A stretch of 8,338 bases of DNA from JADFSZ01 sp022560555 [NCBI: PVC group bacterium] (GTDB lineage: Bacteria; GCA-001730085; JADFSZ01): positions 1-8,338 of the forward strand of contig JADFSZ010000073.1 of NCBI GenBank assembly GCA_022560555.1. Reading direction: 5' to 3'. Below the pieces are notes generated by a model. It saw nothing but the letters and a program-made list of their open reading frames with translations, searched no databases and was not told where the DNA came from. Below are positions 1 through 5,998 of the stretch, piece after piece (position 1 is the stretch's first letter; every line of letters begins with the position of its first letter). A program made the translations under genes and the position numbers.

Positions 1-1
1 C

Positions 2-394
2 GATACCGCAAAAGAAGCTTTAACTTCCGGGATTGAAGCGATGACTACTGCCAATCGTTTGAGTGACATTTGCGCGTCTATACAGAAGGTGATTGAAGGT
101 CATGGGTTTTCTATTGTGAGAGACTTTGTCGGACACGGTATCGGCTCAGAGCTTCATGAGGATCCCCAAATTCCGAATTTTGGTGAACCGGGGCACGGCG
201 CGCGCATTAAAGAAGGAATGGTTTTTGCTATTGAGCCGATGGTGAACGCGGGTTGTGCTGATGTCAGAATTGATAATGATGATAAGTGGACTGTCAAAAC
301 CGTGGATAAAAAACCGTCAGCCCATTTTGAACATACGGTAGCCCTTACCCATAAAGGGCAGGAGATATTAACATGGCGAAAGACGCACCCATAG
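2..394 (+). CDS. map: Methionine aminopeptidase type I, C-terminal part (5' end outside window)
   Basis: Removes the N-terminal methionine from nascent proteins in the cytosol. The frame is open from the window edge, so 130 codons of the C-terminal part are seen. Of the five metal ligands of the family, the last three are visible: His in GHGIG (codon 134-136), Glu in FAIEPM (233-235) and Glu in HFEHTVALT (329-331). The LHE histidine that contacts substrate is also present ([13 protein letters not shown]). The two Asp ligands lie upstream, outside the window. The family normally ends shortly after the EHTV...L region; here the frame runs on to WRKTHP because its last 22 bases overlap the start of infA. 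This overlap suggests translational coupling of map and infA. The identity is secure from the motifs and from the operon position before infA. Confidence 0.95.
   Translation, partial: DTAKEALTSGIEAMTTANRLSDICASIQKVIEGHGFSIVRDFVGHGIGSELHEDPQIPNFGEPGHGARIKEGMVFAIEPMVNAGCADVRIDNDDKWTVKTVDKKPSAHFEHTVALTHKGQEILTWRKTHP
360..364 (+). promoter_or_regulatory. Ribosome binding site of infA, inside the end of map
   Basis: AGGAG lies 8 bases before the infA ATG at 373 and within the coding sequence of map. It fixes the infA start and means that ribosomes finishing map pass over the infA initiation region. Confidence 0.75.
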
Positions 395-591
395 AAGTTG
401 AGGGTGTCATAGTTGAGCCCCTGAGTAACGCGATGTTTCGTGTGGAGCTGGAGAACGGACATCAAGTGATCGCGCATATTTCCGGAAAAATGCGAATGCA
501 TTATATTCGAATATTAGCGGGTGACAAAGTGAAACTGGAAATGTCCCCGTATGATTTAACGAAAGGAAGAATCGTTTATCGGTACAAGTAA
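373..591 (+). CDS. infA: Translation initiation factor IF-1
   Basis: A 72-residue protein of normal IF-1 length. IF-1 binds the A site of the 30S subunit and helps IF-2 and IF-3 select the initiator tRNA. The sequence is a single OB/S1-like fold with the family signatures [17 protein letters not shown], the [14 protein letters not shown] core and the [23 protein letters not shown] end. The start is set by AGGAG at 360-364 and by the family-typical N-terminus [11 protein letters not shown]. It overlaps the last 22 bases of map and is followed by 63 bases before rpmJ, in which I see nothing beyond the rpmJ ribosome binding site. Confidence 0.98.
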   Translation: MAKDAPIEVEGVIVEPLSNAMFRVELENGHQVIAHISGKMRMHYIRILAGDKVKLEMSPYDLTKGRIVYRYK

Positions 592-654
592 AGAGTTTAG
601 AAGTGAGAGAACAGAGGCCGGAAACGATTTAAGAAAAGAATTTGGAGAAGTAAC

Positions 655-768
655 ATGAAAGTAAGACCGTCAGTAAAACGTATGTGTGAACAGTGTAAAA
701 TTATTAAACGTCACGGCGTTGTTAGGGTTGTGTGTCCAAACCCAAAGCACAAACAGCGCCAAGGATGA
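655..768 (+). CDS. rpmJ: Large ribosomal subunit protein L36 (bL36)
   Basis: A 37-codon gene beginning [21 protein letters not shown] and ending KHKQRQG. The length is typical of L36, a small zinc-ribbon protein of the 50S subunit. The zinc ligands of the zinc-binding (C+) form are all present: Cys11, Cys14, Cys27 and His32. A GGAG at 644-647 precedes the ATG at a suitable distance. It sits between infA and rpsM, its usual place. The following gap before rpsM is unusually long and contains repeats. Confidence 0.98.
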   Translation: MKVRPSVKRMCEQCKIIKRHGVVRVVCPNPKHKQRQG

Positions 769-780
769 AATGCCGTTATT

Positions 781-830
781 CGTAAATCGTAAATGGTAAT
801 TCTGTAAATCGTAAATTGTAAATTGTAAAT
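781..830 (+). repeat. Heptanucleotide array 1, units NGTAAAT
   Basis: Seven consecutive units, five or six of them of the form CGTAAAT or TGTAAAT: 781-787, 788-794, 795-801 (degenerate GGTAATT), then one extra base, and 803-809, 810-816, 817-823, 824-830. The period is 7, so the array does not keep a reading frame. Read on the other strand it encodes the QFTIYDL-type peptides that I recall in spurious hypothetical proteins of environmental bacteria. It lies just after rpmJ, inside the ribosomal operon. Confidence 0.85.
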
Positions 831-842
831 GGCAAAAAAAGA

Positions 843-870
843 GAGACAAGAGACAAGAAACAAAAGACAA
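843..870 (+). repeat. Heptanucleotide array 2, units GAGACAA
   Basis: Four consecutive 7-base units: GAGACAA (843-849), GAGACAA (850-856), GAAACAA (857-863) and AAGACAA (864-870). It is separated from array 1 by 12 bases that are mostly A (GGCAAAAAAAGA). The unit differs from that of array 1, but the period is the same. The purine-rich strand is the coding strand of the operon. Its end runs into the GAGGAG that precedes the small ORF at 891. Confidence 0.8.
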
Positions 871-874
871 AAAG

Positions 875-879
875 AGGAG
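875..879 (+). promoter_or_regulatory. Possible ribosome binding site of the small ORF at 891
   Basis: AGGAG occurs in AAAGAGGAGAAC right after the second heptamer array. It is 11 bases before GTG 891, slightly long but workable. It is only 3 bases before another GTG (883), which opens a frame of three codons and is therefore unlikely to be the target. Confidence 0.4.
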
Positions 880-890
880 AACGTGATTTC

Positions 891-1052
891 GTGAGTTTTC
901 AAAACATGTTTGATTGGATTTTTTCTCCGAACTTCTTTAACCCGAAACTGGAGCCCGAGCAGCCCGTGAATGGTTTTCGAGGGGCAAAGCCCATCGGAAA
1001 TCCAGGCGAACGCCAAACTCCGAACTTACAGCGACGACGAAGGAGGAGCTAA
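891..1052 (+). CDS. Possible small ORF of unknown function between rpmJ and rpsM
   Basis: A 53-codon frame from GTG 891 to TAA 1050-1052. The peptide has an aromatic N-terminal part ([17 protein letters not shown]), a Pro/Glu/Gly-rich middle and a basic end with five consecutive Arg codons. The Arg run is partly dictated by the rpsM Shine-Dalgarno sequence, which lies inside it. The stop is one base before the rpsM GTG, a spacing that suggests translational coupling. An AGGAG is at 875-879. The frame is open upstream to 822 without a standard start codon there; an internal ATG at 906 is an alternative start. I recognise no family. It could equally be an untranslated leader of rpsM with a chance frame, since 53 codons without a stop is weak evidence. 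Confidence 0.4.
   Translation: MSFQNMFDWIFSPNFFNPKLEPEQPVNGFRGAKPIGNPGERQTPNLQRRRRRS
1040..1046 (+). promoter_or_regulatory. Strong ribosome binding site of rpsM
   Basis: AAGGAGG, a full complement of the 16S rRNA anti-Shine-Dalgarno sequence, ends 7 bases before GTG 1054. It decides the start of rpsM against the longer frame that opens at 970. Confidence 0.85.
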
Positions 1053-1053
1053 A

Positions 1054-1437
1054 GTGCCAAGAATTGTTGGAATTGATATCCCGAAAGAAAAACGTATTGA
1101 GGCGTCCTTACGCTATATCTATGGTATTGGGCTTGTGACATCTCAGAAAATTCTAAAGACGGCCGGCATCAAGGAAGATGTCCGTGCCAAAGAGCTCACG
1201 GAAGAGGAAGTGAGCCGAATTGCGAGTGTGATTCAAAAGAATTTTAAGGTTGAAGGAGATTTAAAACGGGAACGTACAGGGAATGTCAAACGACTGATGG
1301 ATATCGGTTGCTACAGAGGGCAGCGTCATAAAAAAGGTTTGCCCGTGCATGGTCAAAGGACTCATACAAATGCCCGGACACGAAAAGGGCCGAGAAAAAC
1401 CATGGCTGGCAGAGCAAAACCGCCATCGAAAGGATAA
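1054..1437 (+). CDS. rpsM: Small ribosomal subunit protein S13 (uS13)
   Basis: A 127-residue protein of the 30S head, which contacts 16S rRNA and forms inter-subunit bridges. The sequence has the family N-terminus [20 protein letters not shown], the helix-hairpin region [13 protein letters not shown] and the conserved [20 protein letters not shown] block. A basic C-terminal tail follows ([18 protein letters not shown]) that reaches toward the tRNA sites. I chose GTG 1054 because homologues begin at VPRIVG/MPRIAG and an AAGGAGG lies 7 bases upstream; the in-frame codons from 970 do not resemble S13. It is 6 bases before rpsK. Confidence 0.97.
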   Translation: MPRIVGIDIPKEKRIEASLRYIYGIGLVTSQKILKTAGIKEDVRAKELTEEEVSRIASVIQKNFKVEGDLKRERTGNVKRLMDIGCYRGQRHKKGLPVHGQRTHTNARTRKGPRKTMAGRAKPPSKG

Positions 1438-1443
1438 TCAGTT

Positions 1444-1848
1444 ATGGTAAAACAAGCACCGAAAAAAACAATACGTGGACGTCGAAAAAAAATTGTTAAA
1501 AATGTTACGTCCGGCATTGCGTATATCAAGGCCACATTTAACAATACGATCATCACCATTGTAGATCGAAAAGGAAATACGATTTCATGGTCGTCTGCCG
1601 GAGCTGTTGGTTTTAGCGGCTCAAAACAGTCTACGCCGTTCGCGGCTCAAATTGCCGGGCAAGCCGCTGCCCGAAAAGCTATGGATCATGGAATGAAGGA
1701 AATTGAAGTCTATGTTAAAGGGCCCGGGGCCGGTCGGGAAGCGGCTATCCGCTCATTACAGGCGGCCGGACTCAATATCAGCCTTATTAAAGATATCACA
1801 CCCATTCCGCACAACGGGTGTCGTCCTCCAAAGAGAAGGCGTGTTTAA
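1444..1848 (+). CDS. rpsK: Small ribosomal subunit protein S11 (uS11)
   Basis: A 134-residue protein of the 30S platform, involved in the mRNA exit region. A Lys/Arg-rich N-terminal stretch (residues 1-20) is followed by the canonical core: [66 protein letters not shown]. The end is the invariant [18 protein letters not shown]. The length is normal. The gene starts 6 bases after rpsM, with AAAGGAT near 1429-1435 as a likely ribosome binding site inside the end of rpsM. Confidence 0.98.
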   Translation: MVKQAPKKTIRGRRKKIVKNVTSGIAYIKATFNNTIITIVDRKGNTISWSSAGAVGFSGSKQSTPFAAQIAGQAAARKAMDHGMKEIEVYVKGPGAGREAAIRSLQAAGLNISLIKDITPIPHNGCRPPKRRRV

Positions 1849-1850
1849 GA

Positions 1851-1856
1851 AAGGAG
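1851..1856 (+). promoter_or_regulatory. Ribosome binding site that sets the rpsD start
   Basis: AAGGAG lies directly after the rpsK stop and 12 bases before ATG 1869. It supports that ATG over the in-frame GTG at 1818, which lies inside rpsK and would add 17 residues unlike S4. Confidence 0.75.
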
Positions 1857-1868
1857 CAAGTAAGAGAT

Positions 1869-2495
1869 ATGTCAAAATATATTGGCCCAGTATGTAAACT
1901 ATGCCGCCGGGAGGGAGTGAAGCTCTTTCTCAAAGGGAACCGGTGTGAGTCTGATAAATGCGCGATAGAGCGTAGACCTAAACCGCCCGGGATCCATGGC
2001 GCCCGACGGCGAAAAATGACGGGATATGGTCTTCAGCTCAGAGAAAAGCAAAAACTCAAAAGAAAGTACGGGCTTTTAGAAAAGCAGTTTCATCATACAT
2101 TTGTTGTGGCTGAAAAAATGAAAGGGATTACCGGATTGAATCTTCTTCAGCTTCTTGAAAGACGTATTGACAATCTTGTGTTTCGTGTGGGCCTTGCGAA
2201 TTCCCGCCGGCAGGCCAGGCAAATGGTGAAGCACGGTTGGTTTTTTGTGAATGGCCGAAAAGTGGATCTTCCGGGATTTACCTTAAAAGAAGAAGACGTA
2301 TTGTCGGTTAAGCCAAGCGACGAGCGAAACGCGCGCTTGAAAGAGATTCGTGAATTAACGTCCAGACGTGAGAGGCCCGAATGGCTTTTGTTTGACGAAA
2401 ATGTATTTGAAACAAAGATCGCGCGCTATCCTGTTAAGGATGAGATTGACGCGAGCATTCAAGAACAGCTTATTGTTGAATTATACTCAAGGTAA
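1869..2495 (+). CDS. rpsD: Small ribosomal subunit protein S4 (uS4), zinc-binding form
   Basis: A 208-residue primary 16S rRNA-binding protein that nucleates 30S assembly. In Enterobacteria it also represses translation of its own operon. The N-terminal region has four cysteines (Cys9, Cys12, Cys26, Cys31) spaced as in the zinc-binding C+ class. The S4 RNA-binding domain spans about residues 96-155 (LERRIDNLVFRVGLANSRRQ, VNGRKVDLPG). The C-terminal YPVKDEIDASIQEQLIVELYSR block is typical. ATG 1869 is chosen because MSKYIGPVCKLCRREG matches the family. Its position between rpsK and rpoA follows the Proteobacteria-like order rather than the Firmicutes one. The 55-base gap to rpoA holds only a weak imperfect stem. 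Confidence 0.97.
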   Translation: MSKYIGPVCKLCRREGVKLFLKGNRCESDKCAIERRPKPPGIHGARRRKMTGYGLQLREKQKLKRKYGLLEKQFHHTFVVAEKMKGITGLNLLQLLERRIDNLVFRVGLANSRRQARQMVKHGWFFVNGRKVDLPGFTLKEEDVLSVKPSDERNARLKEIRELTSRRERPEWLLFDENVFETKIARYPVKDEIDASIQEQLIVELYSR

Positions 2496-2550
2496 AAACA
2501 TCCGAAGATATTTTCGAGGATAAAGCTAGCATTAAGAAGGGAGTCTGAAT

Positions 2551-3606
2551 ATGGTTATTAAGTGGAAATGTTTCGAAATGCCGAAACGGCTTGCGTGTGA
2601 CACGGAATCTCTTACCGAAGAATATGGTAAGTTTATTGCCGAACCATTTGAGCGCGGTTTTGGACACACATTAGGGAATTCTTTAAGAAGAATCCTTTTG
2701 TCATCGTTGGAAAGTTATGCCATTACAAATATTAAGATTGACACTGTCTCTCATGAATTTACGACGATCGAAGGAGTTCTCGAAGATGTTCCCGAAATTG
2801 TCGTTAATTTGAGAAAAATTGTATTTCGTTCGTCCGTGAGAACGCCCAAAACCCTTTTTCTTAATATCAATAAAAAGGGAGATGTGTTGGCCCGTGATAT
2901 CGAGCTTGACGGGACCATCGAAATTCTCAATCCCGAGCAGCATGTGTGCACGCTTGATTCAGCCGTTAATCTCAAAATGGAACTCCATCTCGAGATTGGC
3001 CGTGGTTTTGTTCCCGCGGATCGAAACAAAAAAGAACCGCAGGTGATCGATGTGATTCCTATGGATTCCAATTTTTCTCCTGTGACGCGTGTAAATTATT
3101 TTGTTGATGACAGCCGTGTGGGACAAGTGACGGACTTTGATCGATTGATTATTGAAATCTATACAAACGGCTCGATTCATCCTCAGGACGCGCTTGTCCA
3201 TTCAGCCCTGATTTTGAAAGAACATATGGAAATTTTTGTTGATCTTGATTTAACGCCTGAAGTAGAACGTCAAGAAGTGGTTATGCAGGATCCTATGGAA
3301 CAGTTGATGAAGAAGCCCATCGATGAGCTGGAGCTTTCTGTGCGCTCGGCAAACTGTCTCACGGATGCCGAGATCAATACAATCGGAGAGCTTGTGATCA
3401 AGTCGGAGCAGGACCTGTTGAAATATAGAAATTTCGGAAAAAAGTCGCTGGATGAAATTAAGGGGATTTTACAATCCGTTGGTCTAAGTTTAAACATGCA
3501 GGTGACTGTTGAAGCGAACCCTGAGGCAAAACCTGAGGAAACAGCAGAACCTCAGGAAACAGCAGAACCTCAGGCAACAGCAGAACCTCAGGGAAAAGAA
3601 GGGTAA
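2551..3606 (+). CDS. rpoA: DNA-directed RNA polymerase subunit alpha with repeat-built C-terminal tail
   Basis: A 351-residue protein. The alpha dimer is the assembly platform of RNA polymerase, and its C-terminal domain binds UP elements and activators. The N-terminal domain (about 1-235) shows EPFERGFGHTLGNSLRRILLSSLES, the dimerisation signature, and GTIEILNPEQHVCTL. The C-terminal domain (about 250-315) has KPIDELELSVRSANCL and NFGKKSLDEI. The DNA-contacting residues fall at the E. coli numbers Arg265, Asn268, Gly296, Lys298 and Ser299. After residue 315 a tail of about 36 residues follows that includes three P-E/Q-E/A-T-A-E hexapeptides. AAGGGAG at 2537-2543 supports the start. The N-terminus IKWKCFEMPKRL resembles PVC/Omnitrophota alpha subunits as I remember them. 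It is 5 bases before rplQ. Confidence 0.98.
   Translation: MVIKWKCFEMPKRLACDTESLTEEYGKFIAEPFERGFGHTLGNSLRRILLSSLESYAITNIKIDTVSHEFTTIEGVLEDVPEIVVNLRKIVFRSSVRTPKTLFLNINKKGDVLARDIELDGTIEILNPEQHVCTLDSAVNLKMELHLEIGRGFVPADRNKKEPQVIDVIPMDSNFSPVTRVNYFVDDSRVGQVTDFDRLIIEIYTNGSIHPQDALVHSALILKEHMEIFVDLDLTPEVERQEVVMQDPMEQLMKKPIDELELSVRSANCLTDAEINTIGELVIKSEQDLLKYRNFGKKSLDEIKGILQSVGLSLNMQVTVEANPEAKPEETAEPQETAEPQATAEPQGKEG
3532..3592 (+). repeat. 18-base tandem repeat in the 3' end of rpoA
   Basis: Three units of CCT(G/C)AGG(A/C)AACAGCAGAA at 3532-3549, 3550-3567 and 3568-3585, then a partial unit CCTCAGG (3586-3592). They encode P-E-E-T-A-E, P-Q-E-T-A-E and P-Q-A-T-A-E from residue 328. Units differ by only one or two bases, so the expansion looks recent. 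The period is a multiple of 3, so copy-number changes keep the frame. Confidence 0.93.
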
Positions 3607-3611
3607 AAATT

Positions 3612-4103
3612 ATGCGTCATCGTAGTTTAGGATATAGAATTCAGGTCAATTCAAGCCATCGCCGGGCTCTCATTAGTAATTTGCTCGCGAGTCTTTTTAC
3701 GCATGAACGGATTAAAACAACCATATTGCACGCGAAGGCCTTGTCTCGTGAGGCGGATAAAATAATCACGCTTGCCAAAAGAAAAAATCTTCACTCGCGT
3801 CGATTGGCTGCCAAAAAACTCCGCGATAAAATAGCGCTCAAGAAGCTTTTTGATGATATCCAAGGGCGCTATGACGGACGAAAAGGGGGTTATACGCGCA
3901 TTATCAAGCTGTCCGGATATCGTAAAGGAGACGGGGCTTCCTTGGCTCTGATTGAGTTGACCGAGCGGCGTATTGTAAAAGAAGAGAAGAAAGAAAAAGA
4001 AGAGTCCGCGACAAATGTGAAACAGATCGAAGAGAAACCTGAAAAGGAATCTTTTGTGAAAAAAGTAAAAAACGCTGTTAAAAAGAAAGCGACTGCTAAG
4101 TAG
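3612..4103 (+). CDS. rplQ: Large ribosomal subunit protein L17 (bL17) with charged C-terminal extension
   Basis: A 163-residue protein located near the peptide exit tunnel of the 50S subunit. The core (about 1-118) has the family N-terminus MRHRSLGYRIQVNSSHRRAL, the NLLASLFTHERIKTT block, AKALSREADKIITLAKR, and the GGYTRIIKL...RKGDGASLALIEL end. E. coli L17 is about 127 residues. Here about 45 extra residues follow, nearly all Lys, Glu, Ala and Val, ending KKVKNAVKKKATAK; they are probably disordered or helical. A GAAGGG overlapping the rpoA stop is the ribosome binding site. It is the last gene of the operon and is followed by a terminator. Confidence 0.96.
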   Translation: MRHRSLGYRIQVNSSHRRALISNLLASLFTHERIKTTILHAKALSREADKIITLAKRKNLHSRRLAAKKLRDKIALKKLFDDIQGRYDGRKGGYTRIIKLSGYRKGDGASLALIELTERRIVKEEKKEKEESATNVKQIEEKPEKESFVKKVKNAVKKKATAK

Positions 4104-4135
4104 GGTTTCGCGGAAATATATTTCTTAGTGATGAG

Positions 4136-4180
4136 AAAAATCCTTCAAGACGGTATGTTTTGGAGGATTTTTTACTTTTA
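4136..4180 (+). terminator. Rho-independent terminator at the end of the ribosomal operon, probably bidirectional
   Basis: A 13-base-pair stem (one G-U) has arms 4136-4148 (AAAAATCCTTCAA) and 4160-4172 (TTGGAGGATTTTT) around an 11-base loop. On the + strand it ends in TTTTTTACTTTT. On the - strand the A-run of the left arm gives a T-run as well. It therefore can end both rplQ and the convergent gene that stops at 4188. Confidence 0.85.
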
Positions 4181-4187
4181 AGCAAAA

Positions 4188-5840
4188 TCAGCGAGAACCT
4201 TTCTTGCCCATTTGCTTTTCTTTGGTCTTTTTTTGAGTTTCCTGTGTGACACCATGGGATTTTAGTGCATTCTTCTCTTTTAATGAGGATCGTTTCATAT
4301 TCTCTTTATCTTTTAATGCACGACTCCGTTCATCAAGAGCGAGTGCGTCAATTCTTTTTTCCAACTCTTCAACTTTGCTCATCCCTTCATTTTTGTCATC
4401 GCTTGAATCTGCGGGAGTTTGCGCCGGCGGTGTATTGTCTTCGATTTGATGAAGAAGCGCGAGCCTCTTTACGGGATGATTCGGCAGCACTAGGCGAAAC
4501 AAGGCCCAGACTCCATTACCCTGTTGCACAGGAGTCGGGGTTGATGGCGATACCACAGGAACGACCTTCCGGATTTTTTTTGACTTTTCTCGGATAGTCA
4601 CGACGGATTGTGCCTGTTGTTTGCTTATGGAGGTGGTGATAATGGATTGTGACTGCTCTTTGGCTATTCGGGTGTAAGGGGCTGAGGTCAAAGTTTCTGG
4701 TGACCTGTCGAAGGCCGGGGTTTTTTCGTCCGATGAGGCTTTGACAATTTCAATGTATGTTGTTTGGATGACATAGACCTCGTCATCCACTTTGAGGGCA
4801 ACTTCTTGGGTTTTGATTCTCGTTTGAGACTCAGAAGAGCCCTTAGGTTTATCTCGAACATGGTTGACGGTCGAAAGTGTTTCGATAATCGTAATGTCCT
4901 CCTTGTTTTCTATGTCTAATTTGGACGCGAGAACGTTTCTTGCTTTAACAGCCCCCACAAGGTTATCCGAGGCTTCTAAACTTTCAATTTTCGCGATGTC
5001 CGATTCATCTTCGTTTAACTCAGCTTTTATATAGGCGGATTCATCCTGAAAACTTACTTTGATGAGCAGGACGGTGGATATGGGGCCGGTTGGTGATTTT
5101 TGAATTTTAACTTTTTCCATGCTTAAAATCGTAATCTCTTTTTCCTCTACGGACGAACCTGATGTATTCGTAAAAAGGGCGGAGGCAAAATCTAAAATAC
5201 GGTTTTCAATGGCAGCCCCTTGGGCACCGGTCATGTTGTCCAAAATGGCAGAGGCATCCTCACCTAAAGGGGCGTCTAATTCGGTATGAGCATTGGTGTC
5301 AAGAAGCTCTTCTTGTATTTCAACCAGGGCTTTTGCGCCGGGAGTTCCGGGATACAAATCCTTTTCTTCTTCAGGTTCCAATTCAATTTTTAAGGATTTT
5401 GCAAAGTTGAATAGGTACATGTTGGTGATATCCAATTCGAGCTTGCTGACATAAAGGTGTCCGTATTTTTTGAGGTTATCGGTAATGTCTTGCACGTCTT
5501 TGTCGGCTGATGTCCCGGGGTGTCCCGGAAAGATCTGGATTTTTTCATGCGTGCGGGGTACAAAAAACCGCAGGATCCACATTTTTGCCTGTTCCATGTC
5601 AAATCCACCGGCAATAACGTGAATGGGTTCGTTAAGATAATCTTTAATGTCCGGATCGACATCATCGGGGAGCTGAAATTTTTTATCGTATTTTTCACCT
5701 AAAAAGTAAAGCACATCATCTTCTTCAACAACTTTTCCTTGGATGTCGGTTTCAAAGAAACTTTTGGCTTGAGCTGAGGGAGTCCCCCATATAAGAATTG
5801 CCAGAAGAATGAGGCTTAATTGAGAAAGATGTCGTTTCAT
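4188..5840 (-). CDS. Exported 550-residue protein of unknown function
   Basis: I do not recognise this protein. It starts with a clear signal peptide (MKR, hydrophobic stretch of residues 8-18, APSAQA-like cleavage after Ala25 in PSAQA), so it is probably periplasmic or secreted. Residues 31-80 (GKVVEEDDVLYFLGEKY...DYLNEPIHVIAGG) read like a small beta-barrel or OB-like unit; this is only an impression. Residues about 150-190 are acidic. Residues 230-370 alternate strand-like segments such as VSTVLLIKVSF-type and QEVALKVDDEVYVIQTTYIEIV. Two similar motifs, QSQSIITTSIS and QQAQSVVTIRE, occur near 396-416. Residues 420-480 are rich in Pro, Ser and Thr, and 485-550 form a Lys/Glu-rich, probably coiled-coil or disordered, basic tail. 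There is no cysteine in the whole protein. AAGGAG (5853-5848) precedes the ATG. It appears to be a single-gene transcript with its own promoter. Confidence 0.9.
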   Translation of the reverse strand: MKRHLSQLSLILLAILIWGTPSAQAKSFFETDIQGKVVEEDDVLYFLGEKYDKKFQLPDDVDPDIKDYLNEPIHVIAGGFDMEQAKMWILRFFVPRTHEKIQIFPGHPGTSADKDVQDITDNLKKYGHLYVSKLELDITNMYLFNFAKSLKIELEPEEEKDLYPGTPGAKALVEIQEELLDTNAHTELDAPLGEDASAILDNMTGAQGAAIENRILDFASALFTNTSGSSVEEKEITILSMEKVKIQKSPTGPISTVLLIKVSFQDESAYIKAELNEDESDIAKIESLEASDNLVGAVKARNVLASKLDIENKEDITIIETLSTVNHVRDKPKGSSESQTRIKTQEVALKVDDEVYVIQTTYIEIVKASSDEKTPAFDRSPETLTSAPYTRIAKEQSQSIITTSISKQQAQSVVTIREKSKKIRKVVPVVSPSTPTPVQQGNGVWALFRLVLPNHPVKRLALLHQIEDNTPPAQTPADSSDDKNEGMSKVEELEKRIDALALDERSRALKDKENMKRSSLKEKNALKSHGVTQETQKKTKEKQMGKKGSR

Positions 5841-5847
5841 GGATAAT

Positions 5848-5853
5848 CTCCTT
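5848..5853 (-). promoter_or_regulatory. Ribosome binding site of the 550-residue exported protein
   Basis: On the - strand AAGGAG lies 7 bases before the ATG that ends at 5840, which supports this start together with the signal peptide. Confidence 0.75.
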
Positions 5854-5923
5854 CAATGAACATATGATCGTGCGTTGTCGTGGCGATTTTCCTAAAATTC
5901 ACTTTCTATAATTCTTTTCAGAA

Positions 5924-5935
5924 ATTTCTAGAAAT
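5924..5935. promoter_or_regulatory. 12-base perfect palindrome in the leader of the 550-residue gene
   Basis: ATTTCTAGAAAT is its own reverse complement. Flanking copies of CAGAAATT (5919-5926 and 5937-5944) surround it. It lies between the proposed promoter (5974-6001) and the start codon, within the probable untranslated leader. It could be an operator; AT-rich DNA gives such palindromes by chance, so confidence is low. Confidence 0.3.
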
Positions 5936-5965
5936 GCAGAAATTACAGACCCTGCGACATGGTTT

Positions 5966-5998
5966 ACATACTTATTTAACATATTTAATAAGGTATGT
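5966..5998. promoter_or_regulatory. 33-base imperfect dyad overlapping the promoter of the 550-residue gene
   Basis: The outer arms ACATAC (5966-5971) and GTATGT (5993-5998) are exact complements. Two further pairs follow (one G-U type), then two mismatches, then inner TTAA/TTAA arms around CATAT. The dyad covers the -10 box and most of the -35 box on the - strand, the usual place for a repressor operator. Confidence 0.4.

Noticed and set aside
670-1016. Two overlapping - strand frames with QFTIYDL-like peptides
   Set aside because: They are the reverse reading of rpmJ and the heptamer arrays; the peptides come from the repeat unit, not from selection for protein.
970-1053. Longer S13 frame starting at ATG 970
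   Set aside because: The 28 extra residues do not resemble S13, and AAGGAGG before GTG 1054 plus the family N-terminus PRIVGIDIP fix the later start.
1818-1868. Longer S4 frame starting at GTG 1818
   Set aside because: It lies inside rpsK and reads the end of that gene in another frame; AAGGAG at 1851-1856 and MSKYIGPVC support ATG 1869.
2499-2522. Imperfect stem ATCCGAAGA / TTTCGAGGAT between rpsD and rpoA
   Set aside because: Short stem with a two-base bulge and no T-run; too weak to call a terminator or an S4 target.
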